Assembly: GCA_025769875.1 (NCBI GenBank)
Contig: JAGFNK010000020.1
Coordinates: forward strand, 62,001-126,000
Source of the DNA: Russula earlei
Lineage: Eukaryota > Basidiomycota > Agaricomycetes > Russulales > Russulaceae
Direction of reading: 5' to 3'
DNA length: 64,000 bases
Below the pieces are notes generated by a model that worked only from the letters and a program-made list of their open reading frames with translations, was not told the DNA's origin and searched no databases. This document shows positions 25,235 through 37,062 of this stretch, piece by piece (within the stretch, counting starts at the first letter, position 1; each line of letters starts with the position of its first letter). The position numbers and the translations under genes are program-made.

Positions 25235-26022
25235 ATGGCTGAGAATCCCGGGCTGGTTTCTCATCCACGCGAGACAAAGTGACATCATCTGCCCCTTTCT
25301 TATTGTCTTTGTTCTTCTCACCCATCTCTGTAGAACGTACTATTTGGAGGTCATACAACAACCCGAAGTGTCCGCAGAGTTCGGCTCCGCGGCGCTGTCT
25401 CGTCTTCCACTAGCACCGCCCCTAGTGGCCCAACTCATCATTCGTGATAGCAGGGGTAACGTCATCGAGTCGTAAGCCATGGGCCGCCGTGTCATCCAGT
25501 CATAGTAGCTCACGCACCGTCAAGTAGTGACCCCGAACATCCATACTTAGTCTGCCATCTGTCTCTACTCTCGGCAGACGGGATGCGCGTCTTGGATCCA
25601 GTCAACCCATCCAACAGGCAGTTCCCACCCGACCGCCTGCTCTATGGCAATTTGGTCTCCTCCCCACATTATCTGCGCAACCTCCAGGGTCGCTCAGGGG
25701 TGTACTTTATCTTTCCAGACGTCAGCGTGCGGTTGCAGGGGCGTTATGTGCTCCAGTTGACGCTCATGCGTCTGTCCAGGTACGCCCCTGCGACACTTGG
25801 CCGGTGTGCCGATGATCTAAATTAGACCGCACGATGGAAAGAGTTGACGCATCAGGCATGGTGCGTGTAGGTGAGAGCGGCTCTGCCTTGACGCAGACAC
25901 GCACGCGGCCGTTCGACGTGCAGCCGCGCCACATGTATGTCGCCCCGCGTAAGCCGCGCCGACGCCTTGCACCCGCGCTTGCCCTGCTAATGGCAGGAGT
26001 CCCACAGCGCAAACACCGTTGA
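25235..26022 (+). CDS. Velvet-domain regulator (VosA/VelB-like), compact
   Basis: Velvet proteins are fungal DNA-binding regulators of development, sporulation and secondary metabolism. Four exons fit (25235-25278, 25334-25471, 25525-25779, 25842-26022), giving about 205 residues with frame kept throughout. The velvet fold is recognisable end to end: TYYLEVIQQPEVSAEFGSAA, LSRLPLAPPLVAQLIIRD, PYLVCHLSLLSADG, LLYGNLVSSPHYLRNLQG, VYFIFPDVSVRLQGRYVLQL, then VRVGESGSALTQTRTRPFDV, and finally LAPALALLMAGVPQR in place of the usual LTRALARQGV. Almost the whole protein is velvet domain, with no long C-terminal extension. The third intron acceptor (after 25841) is the least certain join. Assignment among VosA, VelB and VelC would need a tree. 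Confidence 0.85.
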
Positions 26023-28884
26023 CGGAGTATTTTTTGCAGCAAGGTGTTCGAATGTATGCGTTTGCCTCTCGGTCGTCGCGTTTTCGCAGTGATGGCTCTT
26101 TCTAAGTTCCATTTTTTTTTCCAATCCGTCGATCCGACCCGCGTGGCTCATCTCTGATTCTCTTGGCTCTTGGCAGAATGTGAATTGAATCAACCCGACA
26201 TCACCTCAGTGAGGATCGCCCACCCACCTCTCGCGTTGGCTCGCCGGCAGTCGCTTCCAGTACAGGGGCGTTGGCCATTGAACCGCTCATAAATATAACC
26301 CCCCTTCCCCCTCCCCCTTCGCCTCTTATCCGCGGAATGTATCATAGCCTCTTCTTGCTCTTTGCTTTTGAACGTTCTCTTTTGCTACGCTGATGCTCAT
26401 AGCTATGATAGACGGAGAGTTTTGCCGGCGGTATTTCATATCATAAGGGATGCAAAGTAACTCGCCTTGGAGCCACACACGCATGCTTAATTTAGAAGGT
26501 TCGGTCCACAACCAGATGTTGGAAAGAACGAGACGCTTGCCGAGCGCGTGTACATTACCGGCGGGGAACATCGTGAATCGAATCTGTTCGCGCCATCAGT
26601 AACGGTATTAGAATTTTTAATTCACCCGCTACCCGTTTCACAGCGGAGACGCAGAACGCCGCATCCCTTGACACATTCGCTGGCCTCCGAGTCCGATTCC
26701 AACCCCGTGATCTGGCACACTTATAACACACGATCCGACCGTGCTGCATTGACAGAAAAAAAAAACGCTCTAATTCGCGGCGTGATGCATGATGGGGGGG
26801 GCCCTTGACCCTTCTAGCGTGAGGCTGAAACGTCGTACGTCAACCCGGCCACCGGGAACGCAGCTGGACGATCCGTCCAATGAAACAGCTCGCTGATGCT
26901 ACGTCGCTTTTTTCTTTTTCTTTTTTTAAGCGGCCGTCGGCGACGAGTCTAGGGACATTCTGTCACGCCGCAGGCTCATCAACGTGCGACGATCTGCTAA
27001 ACATACATCATACGAGGCTTGAAGAGACCAGGGCGCCTCCGCATCTCGGGGATGATGCCGTACCGTACGACTCGGACGCGTGTCCACGGCACGGTCCTGT
27101 CATGCGTCTCTTCCGGCTTCACTCGCTCAATCAACCTCGGTACACTGGCAAGAGGATAGCCGTCGTTTCACGGGTTTGTGTATGCATCGCGGATGGACGC
27201 CGCACGCAGACCTCACGGACTAACCAAATGAGGCAGAGGCGGCAACAGCCCAAAGCCGGACCTGACCCAACGCCGCGACCGCGACAGCAGCGGGGAGGCT
27301 TTGGGGCTACGCGGTTTTTGCGTTTCGTGCACGCGCGTGTCCGGTTCCGGTACTCCGGCTTTGACGATCACGATTTCACGGACTGCGGTGCCAATTTGCT
27401 TTCCGGCTATCCGGATGGATGAGAGGGTGGGTGGGGAAGAGAGGCCCAGCCGTAAATGGCGTCGGGGAGGACAAACAGAGAGCTCCCACCGACTTTCAAA
27501 TCGGTCTTGACGCCTGCTTTTTTATTTCCAACCCAACACACACGAGCGCGCCGCGTGTCAAACCCCAAGGAAGCGCATGGCACATACAGTAGCCTATCAC
27601 GCCATAGGGGATGACGGAACTACATATCATCGGAGAGTCCGTGCAGTGTGAAGAGGGAAGAGGCGTCGTTGGAGTGTCGATCGTCTTGACAAGCGTTCCG
27701 TTGATTATGGTGTGGTGCCATGGGTGCCCTTTTGATGACGCACGCTCGGGGCGCAAAGGTCCGGAGGTAGTCAACACCAATCTATTTCCGTGCTTTGGAA
27801 ACGGCCTCGACAGAGTCTTGGGTGTACTCACCCCTACGGTGGAATGAGTTGAGGACTGGGTGAGCGTCAAGATATCACGACCCGCCGGGGGAGAGTCATC
27901 GGGCCTGACGGGTCCTAGACTGGGCGCTACGCACGGATAAAATGAACACGTGAGGGGCGTAGAGAGCTTATATGCCGTTTAGGAGTGAGTGAGATCAGCA
28001 GGTACTTTGACGGGCTCATTCCGGGAAGTCAGGGACCGGAGGGGCTGGCAAGGCGCCCACTGAGAGTCTTTCAGAATAATCCATGGATGTCGCCTGGGGG
28101 CCGTGTACAGGTGGAGATGGGAAATTCAGGTTGTAGTTGTCAGGTGTATCATGCCATGCCGTCCACTGGCACAACCCGATTGCGTCTCGGGCGATCACCG
28201 AACCAAGGAAACCAAATCAATTGAGTGATCTAAGTCACTTACATGATGGCAGGGTACAGTATATTGAGTGCTTTTCGAGAATATGCCGCAGGCTACGAAC
28301 TTTTGAATGAAACTTTTCACTCAGCAGCGCCATGATGGTAAGACGATTCACCCTGCCGTGAAGGTGAGGTCTATGGGCGGGCGCAGCATGATGTGATGTG
28401 TCATGGTTGTGACAGACATCGCGAGCAGCAGCTTGGCATCCTCAAACAAATCCTAACAGGTGCAAGTAAACAAACCTGTCAGCGGATATCAAATCCATTA
28501 AAGGGATTCGACGCTGGGAAATATGCGAATGTACACCCGAGCGGGTTATATATACGTTTTGATTTGATTCGGCGACACATTGGCGCTAATATTAGAACTC
28601 CTGCTCGGCATACGCCAGGCTTGCGGAGCGACTGGAGTGGTGAGAGCCCAGGAGACACTGATTGTAAAAAGACATATAAAGGCGCGACGATGAGGGTGCG
28701 CATATCACCATGGAACTGGGGGTTGACTACGTGTTGCATCCACCAGGGTTTCTGGCACTGGCACAGCCTGGTTTCCGCAGCTCTGTCTGCGGAGCGATGA
28801 ATGATGGCGGGAACCCATTTTATAAGTCCGCTTCTTGCTAGTTTGTGGACAGTCGTCCCCTCTCTCGCCCCTCCAGTTATCCTC
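26023..28884. other. 2.9 kb stretch with no recognised gene
   Basis: Frames such as 27496-27870 (-), 26880-27422 (+) and 28479-28895 (-) are open but carry no motif I can identify. A short splice-like arrangement on the minus strand near 28335-28020 was noticed but ends quickly. It could hold a lineage-specific gene or non-coding transcripts. Confidence 0.4.
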
Positions 28885-29349
28885 ATGTCGAACAAGGACT
28901 ACTACGGTCAACCACCGCAACAGCAACCGTATTATCCTCCTGCAGGTGCGATCTGTCTTGCTCGCACGATGATGTTACCGCTCTGTCGCTGAAGTGAGCC
29001 CCAACCTCAGGCCCACCGCCTGGCCAGGGTGGGTACTACCCCCAGCCGCCTCAGCAGGTCTATCAAGGCTATCCCGGACAGCCCGGCTATCAACCACAGC
29101 CTCAGCCTCAGGCGGTATACGTGTACGTTCGATGCTCTCTACTGGTGCTGGAGTTCCAACCCACGTTGCGCAATCGTCATCTAGTCAACAGCCTCCACCA
29201 CAGAAAGACGCCGACTTTTGCACAGCGTGCTTGACAGGTGTCTGCTTGTGTTGTTGCGCGGAAGGTGCGTGGCTAGTTACGTATAATGCTCAACGTGTGC
29301 TTACGAGATTGCCTCACCATCGGAAGAACTCTGCGAGTGCCTTTTCTGA
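28885..29349 (+). CDS. Cysteine-rich transmembrane (CYSTM) protein
   Basis: Small tail-anchored membrane protein of the CYSTM family, linked in eukaryotes to stress tolerance. The start at 28885 opens a Tyr/Pro/Gln-rich segment (DYYGQPPQQQPYYPPAG, then repeats such as GYYPQPPQQVYQGYPGQ). A conserved Cys-rich hydrophobic tail follows (DADFCTACLTGVCLCCCAE). A final short exon encodes ELCECLF and the stop at 29347-29349. Four exons with three introns (about 28947-29009, 29122-29186, 29266-29326) keep the frame. The N-terminal P/Q/Y-rich region followed by the compact Cys tail is diagnostic of the family. Confidence 0.88.
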
Positions 29350-29628
29350 GCCAGCATGTTGCGTTTTCCTAAGTAGTTCCCTGTAAATGTCCTATGATAC
29401 ACCTTTGTTGCACTATCTCGGACCCTGTCTTTTTGGTGCCCTGCGAAATGAAACTCTGCCCATTACTTGGTTGTTAGGCCTCCTTTGTGTCTTGCTTGTC
29501 CCCAGTTGCGTGTCAGTTCTTCCAGATATCAGTGTAGTATTCGGGAACCGGCGGGACGGCAAGACGTGACATAGCGTGACGGCTCAATTCGCCTTACTTT
29601 TCTCTCAAAATTATCGTCACATACTAAA

Positions 29629-30982
29629 ATGCTGCAGAGGCTGCCAGCGGCCGCTCTCAGCAAGACCGGCGCGTTTTCAGCCTCCCACGCCGCACCTCGC
29701 CGTGCTGCACAGCGTTTGAGCTCGGTACGGTTGTCACTTTGGGCGTTATGGCCGTCATGTTTCGGAGTTGTGGTGTTCATATTCGTGGCAAGCACGCCAG
29801 ATTCGCGTCGTCCAACGCTGCATCTTCCAACGCATTCCAGGTCCGTATCGCCCATGAGTATACCACGAGCATATGCCTGATTGATGGTCCCTCAGTCGCT
29901 GGTCCACTCCAGAGCGGCCCTCGTTTCTGCGACGCTTCTCGCGACGGGTTCGATCGCCTGGTACGCCCACCTGTACGGAACCCTCCCGTTTATCGGCCAA
30001 GTGCACGCGTCCTCTCCCGGGGAGGCTGGTCTTCACCCAGCCGCGCACCCGTGGTCGCACAAGGGCTGGTTGGATTCGTTCGACCATGCCAGGTAACGCG
30101 TTTAACCAACTCCCGAAATGTCCCGGACCCTCACGGAACGCCGCGTGACAGTATTCGGAGAGGCTACACCGTCTACAAGGAGGTCTGTGCTGCGTGCCAC
30201 TCTCTCGATCGCATCGCCTGGCGTAATCTCGTCGGCGTCTCTCACACCGCGGATGAGGTCAAGGCGATGGCCGAGGAGGTCGAGTACACCGACGGCCCGA
30301 ACGACGAAGGCGAGATGTTCCAGCGTCCGGGAAAGCTCTCGGATTACATGCCTCGCCCTTACGCCAATGACGAGGCTGCCCGTGCATCTAACCAGGGTGC
30401 TCTCCCTCCCGACCTCAGTTTGATCATCAAGGCTCGCCATGGTGGCGCTGTAAGTGCACTTTTTACTTTCTCTCGAGGTATCCTCGCTGAGCAGTAGTTT
30501 GCAGGACTATTTATTCTCTCTCCTCACTGGCTATGTCGATCCTCCTGCTGGCGTCGAAGTGCGTGAAGGGATGAGCTACAATCCATTTTTCCCCGGCGGT
30601 GCCATATCTATGCCTCGCGTGATCTTCGACGGCCTTGTTGAATACGATGACGGCATGTGTTTCTCGATTGTTTCCCCTTCTGTCGTCGTATAATGTTGCT
30701 GCACAGGCACTCCCGCGACGACCTCCCAGATGGCCAAGGACGTCACCACGTTCCTGAACTGGGCAGCTGAGCCTGAGCATGACGAACGCAAGAAGATTGG
30801 CATCAAGGCAGTCATCCTCTTTTCGACGTTGACGGCCCTTAGCATATATGTGAAGCGCTTCAAGTGGACTCTGATCAAAAACAGAAAGATCGGTGAGTCG
30901 TGCAATGCCCGCATTATCGGCTGACTGAGTTGGGCTGAATTGTGCTGTAGTCTACAACCCGCCTGTGGACAAGACTCATTGA
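29629..30982 (+). CDS. CYT1: Cytochrome c1, heme protein of respiratory complex III
   Basis: Catalytic subunit of the bc1 complex that passes electrons from the Rieske protein to cytochrome c. The start at 29629 gives a mitochondrial presequence ([14 protein letters not shown]). After introns comes a hydrophobic sorting segment ([20 protein letters not shown]) and [15 protein letters not shown]. The covalent heme motif is [18 protein letters not shown]. Further conserved blocks are [38 protein letters not shown] and [20 protein letters not shown]. The single C-terminal membrane anchor ends in YNPPVDKTH and the stop at 30980-30982. All motifs of the family are intact. Confidence 0.96.
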
Positions 30983-31199
30983 GAAGAGATTAGTAGGACG
31001 CAGAGGCTTACTTAGATAACTGTGTCTGTTTTCACAATCTTTATATTTCGTTTGATAATAAGAAATCGACGGCTTGCTGTCTTGGGCTCAAAGTTCCCAC
31101 GCGTTCTCAGCGTGAGGCCACTTCTCCCCGTACGCAGGAGGCTGCACGACTCTCACTCCTCACTCCTCACCCCTCTCCCGTGCCTCGTCGATTGTTATC

Positions 31200-33062
31200 A
31201 TGTCTGCCGAATCATGGCCCCCACAGCTGAAGTCCGTTGAATGTCATCAGCTTTCCTTCTCCCTCAACTTATGTTTTGTCAGAGAATGGGTTGCATCATG
31301 CTTAGGCCAGATGACCGATGGAAACCGCGAGGAAGCCCAAGCAGAACTTCGCCAGGTAATTTCTGACGCTTACAGCTCCAAGACACTGTGGTCAACAGAC
31401 TGGGCCGGTGTGCAGCTCAAAAGGTACTCTTGACTGGATCATCATGATATTGCTTCCGATGTTGATCATGATCCGTGTCCCTTCAATCTTCAACGCCAGC
31501 TTGCTGCCCAAACCCATGCCCATTATGGGTAATCACAGCTTGAAGCGCAAACTGTAAGCACCTTTTTGCCTTCCCCCCACCCACCGTTAACGCCTGCCGC
31601 TCTTCCCCCGCTACAGTGACTCCCCAACAGGTCAATCCAAAAAGTCCAAAAAGAATCAAGCCAATAAAGCTTCCATGGTGCTCGCACTCGATGTGGGCGA
31701 TCGTGCGGCGCTTAGCAGACGCGCGGAACGTTTTCGGCGCGAGCACGAGTTGGAGAAACAGAAACAGAACGGTGGTGGTGGTCAGGCGTCGTCTCTCCGG
31801 GCTAATCAACGCACTGCTCACCCTTTTGTCAATATCTCGCGTTCGGCCACGCCATTCGCGAATGCGGACGATCCTGAGGCGGATCCGGTGAGTACTCTGC
31901 CCCTCGGAAAACTCCAACAAAAGTCCATAACGTGATGACTCATGGCGCCGCTGTTGCAGAACGTGCCTAATTGGGATCAGCACACTATTGTCGGAACGTC
32001 TCAAGAGATTTTCAAGGACTACTTACGTTTGACATCAGTGCGGAGTGCCTCTTATTTTTCGGGATTGTCTGAAGTTTCTTTTTAGGACCCAAAGCCAGAA
32101 CAAATACGTCCGTACCATGTTCTTCAGCAAACGCTAACAGAACTCAAGAAGCGATGGCGAGAGAAGGTTCCTTATAATTGGATATGCAGCCAATTCAAGA
32201 GTCTAAGACAAGACTTGACTGTACGTCGCTCCATACTCTGTGCCGACAGACAGGTGATCTAGTTCATGGATTGTTCAAAGGTCCAACGAATAAAGAATGA
32301 TTTTACGGTTGCCGTATATGAAATTCATGCACGTATGGCCTTGGAAGTGGCAAGTGGACGTTCTCATGTTGTATTACTCTTGGCTAATACCGCCATCTCG
32401 TAGGCCGATATGGTAGAGTATAATCAATGCCAGTCATCGTTGAAGGGCTTATACGAACTTGGCATTCCCGGGAATGTCGAAGAGTTCACCGCGTATCGCA
32501 TCCTGTTACTTTTGCACGGCCGCAACCGAAGTGGTTCGTCTCTTTCTCGGGGCCACCTGCACGTCGCTTATTGGTTGCAGAACTAAATTTGTACGTGAGT
32601 CAACTGACGTCCAAACAGAAAGCATCTCTGGCGGTGAAGCATGCGCTGGCCGTGCAGCGTTCTCTTGCTCTTGGAAATTATCATGCTTTCTTTGAACAAT
32701 ATCTCAATGCCCCAAATATGGGGGCATACATCATGGATCATTTTGTCGACCGTGAACGTCTCCGCGCGTTACTCATAATGACTAAGGCGTGCGTCCGATC
32801 GCGTTCATTGATGCTGACAGGACTCCTGATATGGTGTTCATATAGATACCAGCGTCTTTCTCTAGCATTTATTCACCAAGAACTTGCGTTCGACAGCCTC
32901 GGTCATGTCCGCGAATTTCTAATGTCACATCGAGCAGCGCATTTCGTCAGTCCTAATAGTCCTGATGCTGAGACACTTTTGGACTGTAGAGCCGTAAGCG
33001 TGGAATTGCCGGCCGTTCTAGAGGAGAGATATCGCAAGGTGCAGATCAAGGGCGCAATATGA
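31200..33062 (+). CDS. THP3: SAC3/GANP-domain protein, Thp3/LENG8 type
   Basis: Thp3/LENG8 proteins carry a PCI-like SAC3/GANP domain and act in transcription elongation, splicing and mRNP assembly with Csn12. The start at 31200 (MSAESWPPQL) is spliced to EWVASCLGQMTDGNREEAQ. A basic low-complexity region follows (SKKSKKNQANKAS). The conserved core begins VPNWDQHTIVGTSQEIFKDY. It continues with DPKPEQIRPYHVLQQTL, then VPYNWICSQFKSLRQDLTVQ, then AVYEIHARMALEVADM, and GIPGNVEEFTAYRILLLLHG. The helical C-terminal half includes LAVQRSLALGNYHAFFEQYL and ends VQIKGAI. At least seven short introns are inferred. The family match is strong; the exact partner set is inferred from yeast. Confidence 0.9.
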
Positions 33063-33338
33063 GCTACCCATGGGCACCACTGTAACATTCCCATTCCATT
33101 CCCATTTCGCCATTCGTAGACTGTATTTATACATTTCATTTCGCCGAGTAATCACAAATCTTTGGAGGGCGCGGCATGCGCATCAATGAAGAAATATTAT
33201 GCACATTTGGAGCAGTATGAGTCCGCTAGGGGAGTGTTATACACAGCGTCAGGTGGCATAGCGATGTCCTAAAGATACTCAAACAGACAGGTGGAGAACA
33301 AACGAACCGCAGACAACACAAACGTCCGGAAAACGACG
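33063..33338. other. Short convergent intergenic region
   Basis: 276 bp between the 3' ends of THP3 and the Zn2Cys6 factor. AT-richer than the genes; it probably holds both 3' UTRs. Confidence 0.4.
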
Positions 33339-36300
33339 TCATAGCATTTGTATAGGAGTTGGAACATACTCGCCAGTAGCCTCTGCGGCGAGGACGGCGA
33401 GCCGAACGCGCTCTCGAAGTTCACCGAGCCGCGTGTGTTGAACTGATGGGATGCGCGTCAATCGGTGGGATGGGCGGCGCGGCCAGGTATGGCATGGTAC
33501 GCACCGGGTCCGGGATAAAAGTTGGCCAAAAACTCGATGGGCTCGAGGAACGCCTTGCACACGTCGAGCGCGATCGTCAGCGAGTTGTCATGTTGCCACA
33601 AGGTGAGGGCGCTAGAAAGGGTGATAAGCGTGGGGGGTGGTGGAGTCCGACCGGAGCCGCGTGAGACAAACGGACGATGATGAGCGCCCGCGCTTCGTAC
33701 CAGGCGAAAAAAAAAAAAAAAAAGGAGAGACTTACCGGCAGACTTGGCCCACGAACCACCACATGAAATACGGCCGCTGCAAGAGGGTGTTCTTGTCGTT
33801 CCCGGTCACGGCGTGCATGGCGAATATGACGGTCTTGGCGCGCTTGCCTTGCGCCCGCACTATCGGTATGGCACCATCATTCACCACGTCAGCATGGGAT
33901 CGGGTGCAATCGCCCGGCGGCAAACAACCAAAGGGGGGTTTTTGGGGACGTTGACACTCACACCATTCCTCGGACTTGTTGCGATTCAGTCCAACCAACC
34001 TTTAGGGATTAGTGTGCCCGTCAGTTTTAAGCCGTCAATCAAAAAAAAGCCAGAGGGGCAGGAACCGACCAAACTCACACATGAGGGATGAATCTCTGAA
34101 ATTCGTAGGAAATGCACATCCGGGTGCTGTTATCGGGGCCGATCCGCGGCACCGGAGGCATCATATAAGTACCAGGGTGAGGGGTGAAGCATCGACGTAC
34201 TTGAACAGAAACTCGCGCCCGTTATACATGAGCGCCCTTTCGACGCTGCACGTATGCCGGTGCAACGCTTTCTCTATAGCCTCTGTCTCCATCCATGCGC
34301 GCATCGCAAAGTCCCTTCTGTCCAGGTCGCCAATGCTTGTATCGTGCCGCACGCGCACGCATGTGTTCCAGAGCAACATCGCGCGAAGATAGAGCGCCCA
34401 AACCGTATCTTTTCCACCCGCGACATGCATGTGGGCATGTGGATGCAACGCAACCAACGACTCTCCCGGAAATAAGATGGAGTACTGCAGGACAGGTGAG
34501 TTCCCCGGGGCCAGGAATGTCGATTCGCCTTGTCACGTACATTGGAAGGCTCGGCGACGAAAAGGTCTAGATGCCTCCAGCTCACGGCGTTGGCAAAAGA
34601 GGTATGACCGGACACGAGCATCAGCGTGCTCCAACACAGTCGCCGGCACTCTTCCTTTTTGATCTCTCCCTCGGACCATTCGCGGTTCCACATCGGTGTG
34701 GTGACCCAAAGCGGCACCTGCGCTTGCGCCTCGGGCCAATGGAGGCCAAGGGAGAGGTCATCACAAGGGCAGTTTGACGCGCGGATGGTAGCGTCGACAA
34801 AAATTGGCTGTTGGTACACGTATTGTTGTGTGGGTGATGACATCGACATCGACGCAGTATAGCGTTCGGACGCGGGAAGGTACTGTTCGGACCTGGCTTC
34901 GACATCGGGGACGACATTATGGGAAAAGGTCGAAACTGCGGGTTTGCCAGCATCTAGGTATGTTATACCAAGCGAGCGGATGATGGAGTCGAGAATGTTC
35001 AGTGACGAATGTATGCGCGTCATTCGATGCTGGGGATGCGCGCAGACTTCAAAGAACGCCAGAACCTTCGAGATCAAGAGCGATAGTAAGCTTAAACCTC
35101 CTCCTCTGCGACGTGTTTTAACGTACCCATGCGGCTTGGGCCAATTCCTCATCGATGGCGCGGCTATGTAAGCTTGCTTCCAGGTATCCCTGAGCTTCGT
35201 CTCGCAGCAGTACCGCCATGCGACGACCATCTTCAGGATAGGCTCGTTCTGGACTTTGAAGAAAGATGGACACTGCCAACAGGGAAAGTAACAAACTAGG
35301 CTGCATACGATTCCGGCGAAGGGGATCCATGAAGGTGTTGTAGAAGCGAGGCACGTTCAAGAACGAGAACCAGTATGATGAAGACCTAAACGCGAAGCGC
35401 ACGTCCTTGATAATCTGGCTGATGCTGTCATTGCGTTGCGTTGGCCCCAGAGATGGTGAACCGTGAACGACCCGCATGGACACGGCATACAAATAGAGAA
35501 GATGATCCCACCAAACCTCGCGGCTGAACTGTACCGAGGGATCGGGCGTAATATCGTTGTGCTCCTGCTCGGATCTGTCATCCTCAAGAAGCGCGTAGGT
35601 GGCAGGCAACGTTTCGCCAAACGAAGCGCCCGTGGTTTGAAACGTTGCACCGTCAGCATTATCATATCCGACAACTCTTGCGACGGGAAGCTGAAATGCG
35701 GTCAACACCTACGACGAAATGACTCGGGAGTGGCGTACAGGGTGCCCGCTGCTCGTAGACTCGAACGTAAGCATTTGGGTATAGGAGGTGCTCGTGCTGA
35801 ACAGCAGTTTATTTCCTGGGGTTTCGACCCTATCGGGATCTGGCGTATGAACGGCACCGTCATCGGGCTGTCGATGAACAACGAGACGCGGATCTCCCAA
35901 GGTATCAAGCGCCGAAGGCTTCGCGGTGACGCGAGGCCGCGAAATGCCATAAGACCCACCAGCAGCCGCTTGCACGACTGTCATCACAGTAGGACGGCGG
36001 CGCCTGCGTCTTGGAGGCTCTCCCCCATCCGTCGACTTTGCGTTGCGAGTGCGCGCTCCCTGTATCCTATCGGGCCCACGACGCTTCGGTAGAGCGTCGT
36101 AAGTGCACTGATCGTCCCCTTCGCGCTGAGAGCAGTGGTAGCACACCGGTTTCGCGCCGTCACAGCGGATCTTGCGTCCCCGACTGAAGAAAGCTGAGGG
36201 GCACGTCCAGACACCGATGTGGGGGCGTGGGCACGTACCATTGGACACATGCCACGAACACTCGTGCCCGGGGGCGGCCATGAGTCGTTGGCGGCTGATC

Positions 36301-36648
36301 CAGTGCGAGGTCGATTCGCGGTTTATCCCTCCGTGGTTTCCGGGTTTGGCTCGGTGACAAGTGAACGGGGTCCTGAGGGTCAGGACGAAGCGAAGACGGA
36401 GAAGATGCGACTAGAACGTCGGTAGGCGCGATCAAACTGGATGGACTGGTAGTGGCAGAGGTGTCCGCCTGAGGCGAGAGATTCAAATCCTCCTGCACGG
36501 CGTCCGTGTTCCTATGGTTGCCGGTCATACCTATCTGTAGTAACGTCGGTGGTTGCCCAAGCTCGGGAGGAAAGTTGAGCGAAAGTCGAGCAACGGGAGA
36601 AACGGGAGGGTCCCGCTGGTCGGGGGAAAGAAGGTAATAATTGGCCAT
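33339..36648 (-). CDS. Zn2Cys6 fungal transcription factor
   Basis: Fungus-specific regulator with an N-terminal binuclear zinc cluster and a helical middle-homology region. The start at 36648 (MANYYLLSPDQRDPP) leads to a disordered segment. The zinc cluster is split by an intron at about 36191-36237: the first part ends VFVACVQ and the second starts RGRKIRCDGAKPVCYHC, giving all six Cys after joining. A basic linker follows (KRRGPDR; RRRRRRP). The middle region shows SREVWWDHLLYLYAVS, FRSSSYWFSFLNVPRFYNTF with MDPLRRNRMQPSLLLSLLA, then EECRRLCWSTLMLVSGH and DTVWALYLRAMLLWN. The last exons include NTLLQRPYFMWWFVGQ and end at 33339. A 17-base A run sits in an intron at 33707-33723. Target genes cannot be told from sequence. 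Confidence 0.85.
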
Positions 36649-37062
36649 AGGAGGGACCAGTTGAGATCGTCAGAGGCGAAGAGGATTTTGACTAGCAACT
36701 GCGGAGGAGAGGGGACGGACGCCTTCGGCCAAGGAGAGATTCCGGCATAAACAGGCCAGTACCTGACGAATCATTTGATATTTGGTCGCACACATTTGCG
36801 GGTCTCGAATGAAACTATCTGGACGTGGCGTGGGGAGGGAAATTGAAATAGATAGAGTGGTTGGGATGGACAGAGCCACTACCCATCCATTAACGTAATT
36901 CTCAATTTCGGCACGTCCCATTTCCTCTACAAAGACTGCCTTCCGGCAGAATAATAATCTCACAGATACAACATACGCTATCATGCGCCGCACTGCGGCA
37001 CGGCCAATTTGGGGTTGCCCGTCTTGCGCCCAGCCTTGACAAGGAAACGCGTGCGCCATCAA
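36649..37062 (-). promoter_or_regulatory. Interval between SEN2 3' end and the transcription-factor start
   Basis: 414 bp on the minus-strand side, expected to hold the SEN2 3' end and the factor's promoter. A 130-codon open frame fills part of it but shows no family signal. Confidence 0.35.

Noticed and set aside
27496..27870. 124-codon minus-strand frame
   Set aside because: No motif, no plausible exon partners, typical of chance frames in GC-rich DNA.
28479..28895. 138-codon minus-strand frame overlapping the CYSTM start
   Set aside because: It overlaps the CYSTM promoter and first codons in antisense and shows no known domain.
36670..37062. 130-codon open frame on the minus strand between SEN2 and the Zn2Cys6 factor
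   Set aside because: Its ATG lies right at the SEN2 stop and there is no family signal; more likely UTR and promoter sequence.
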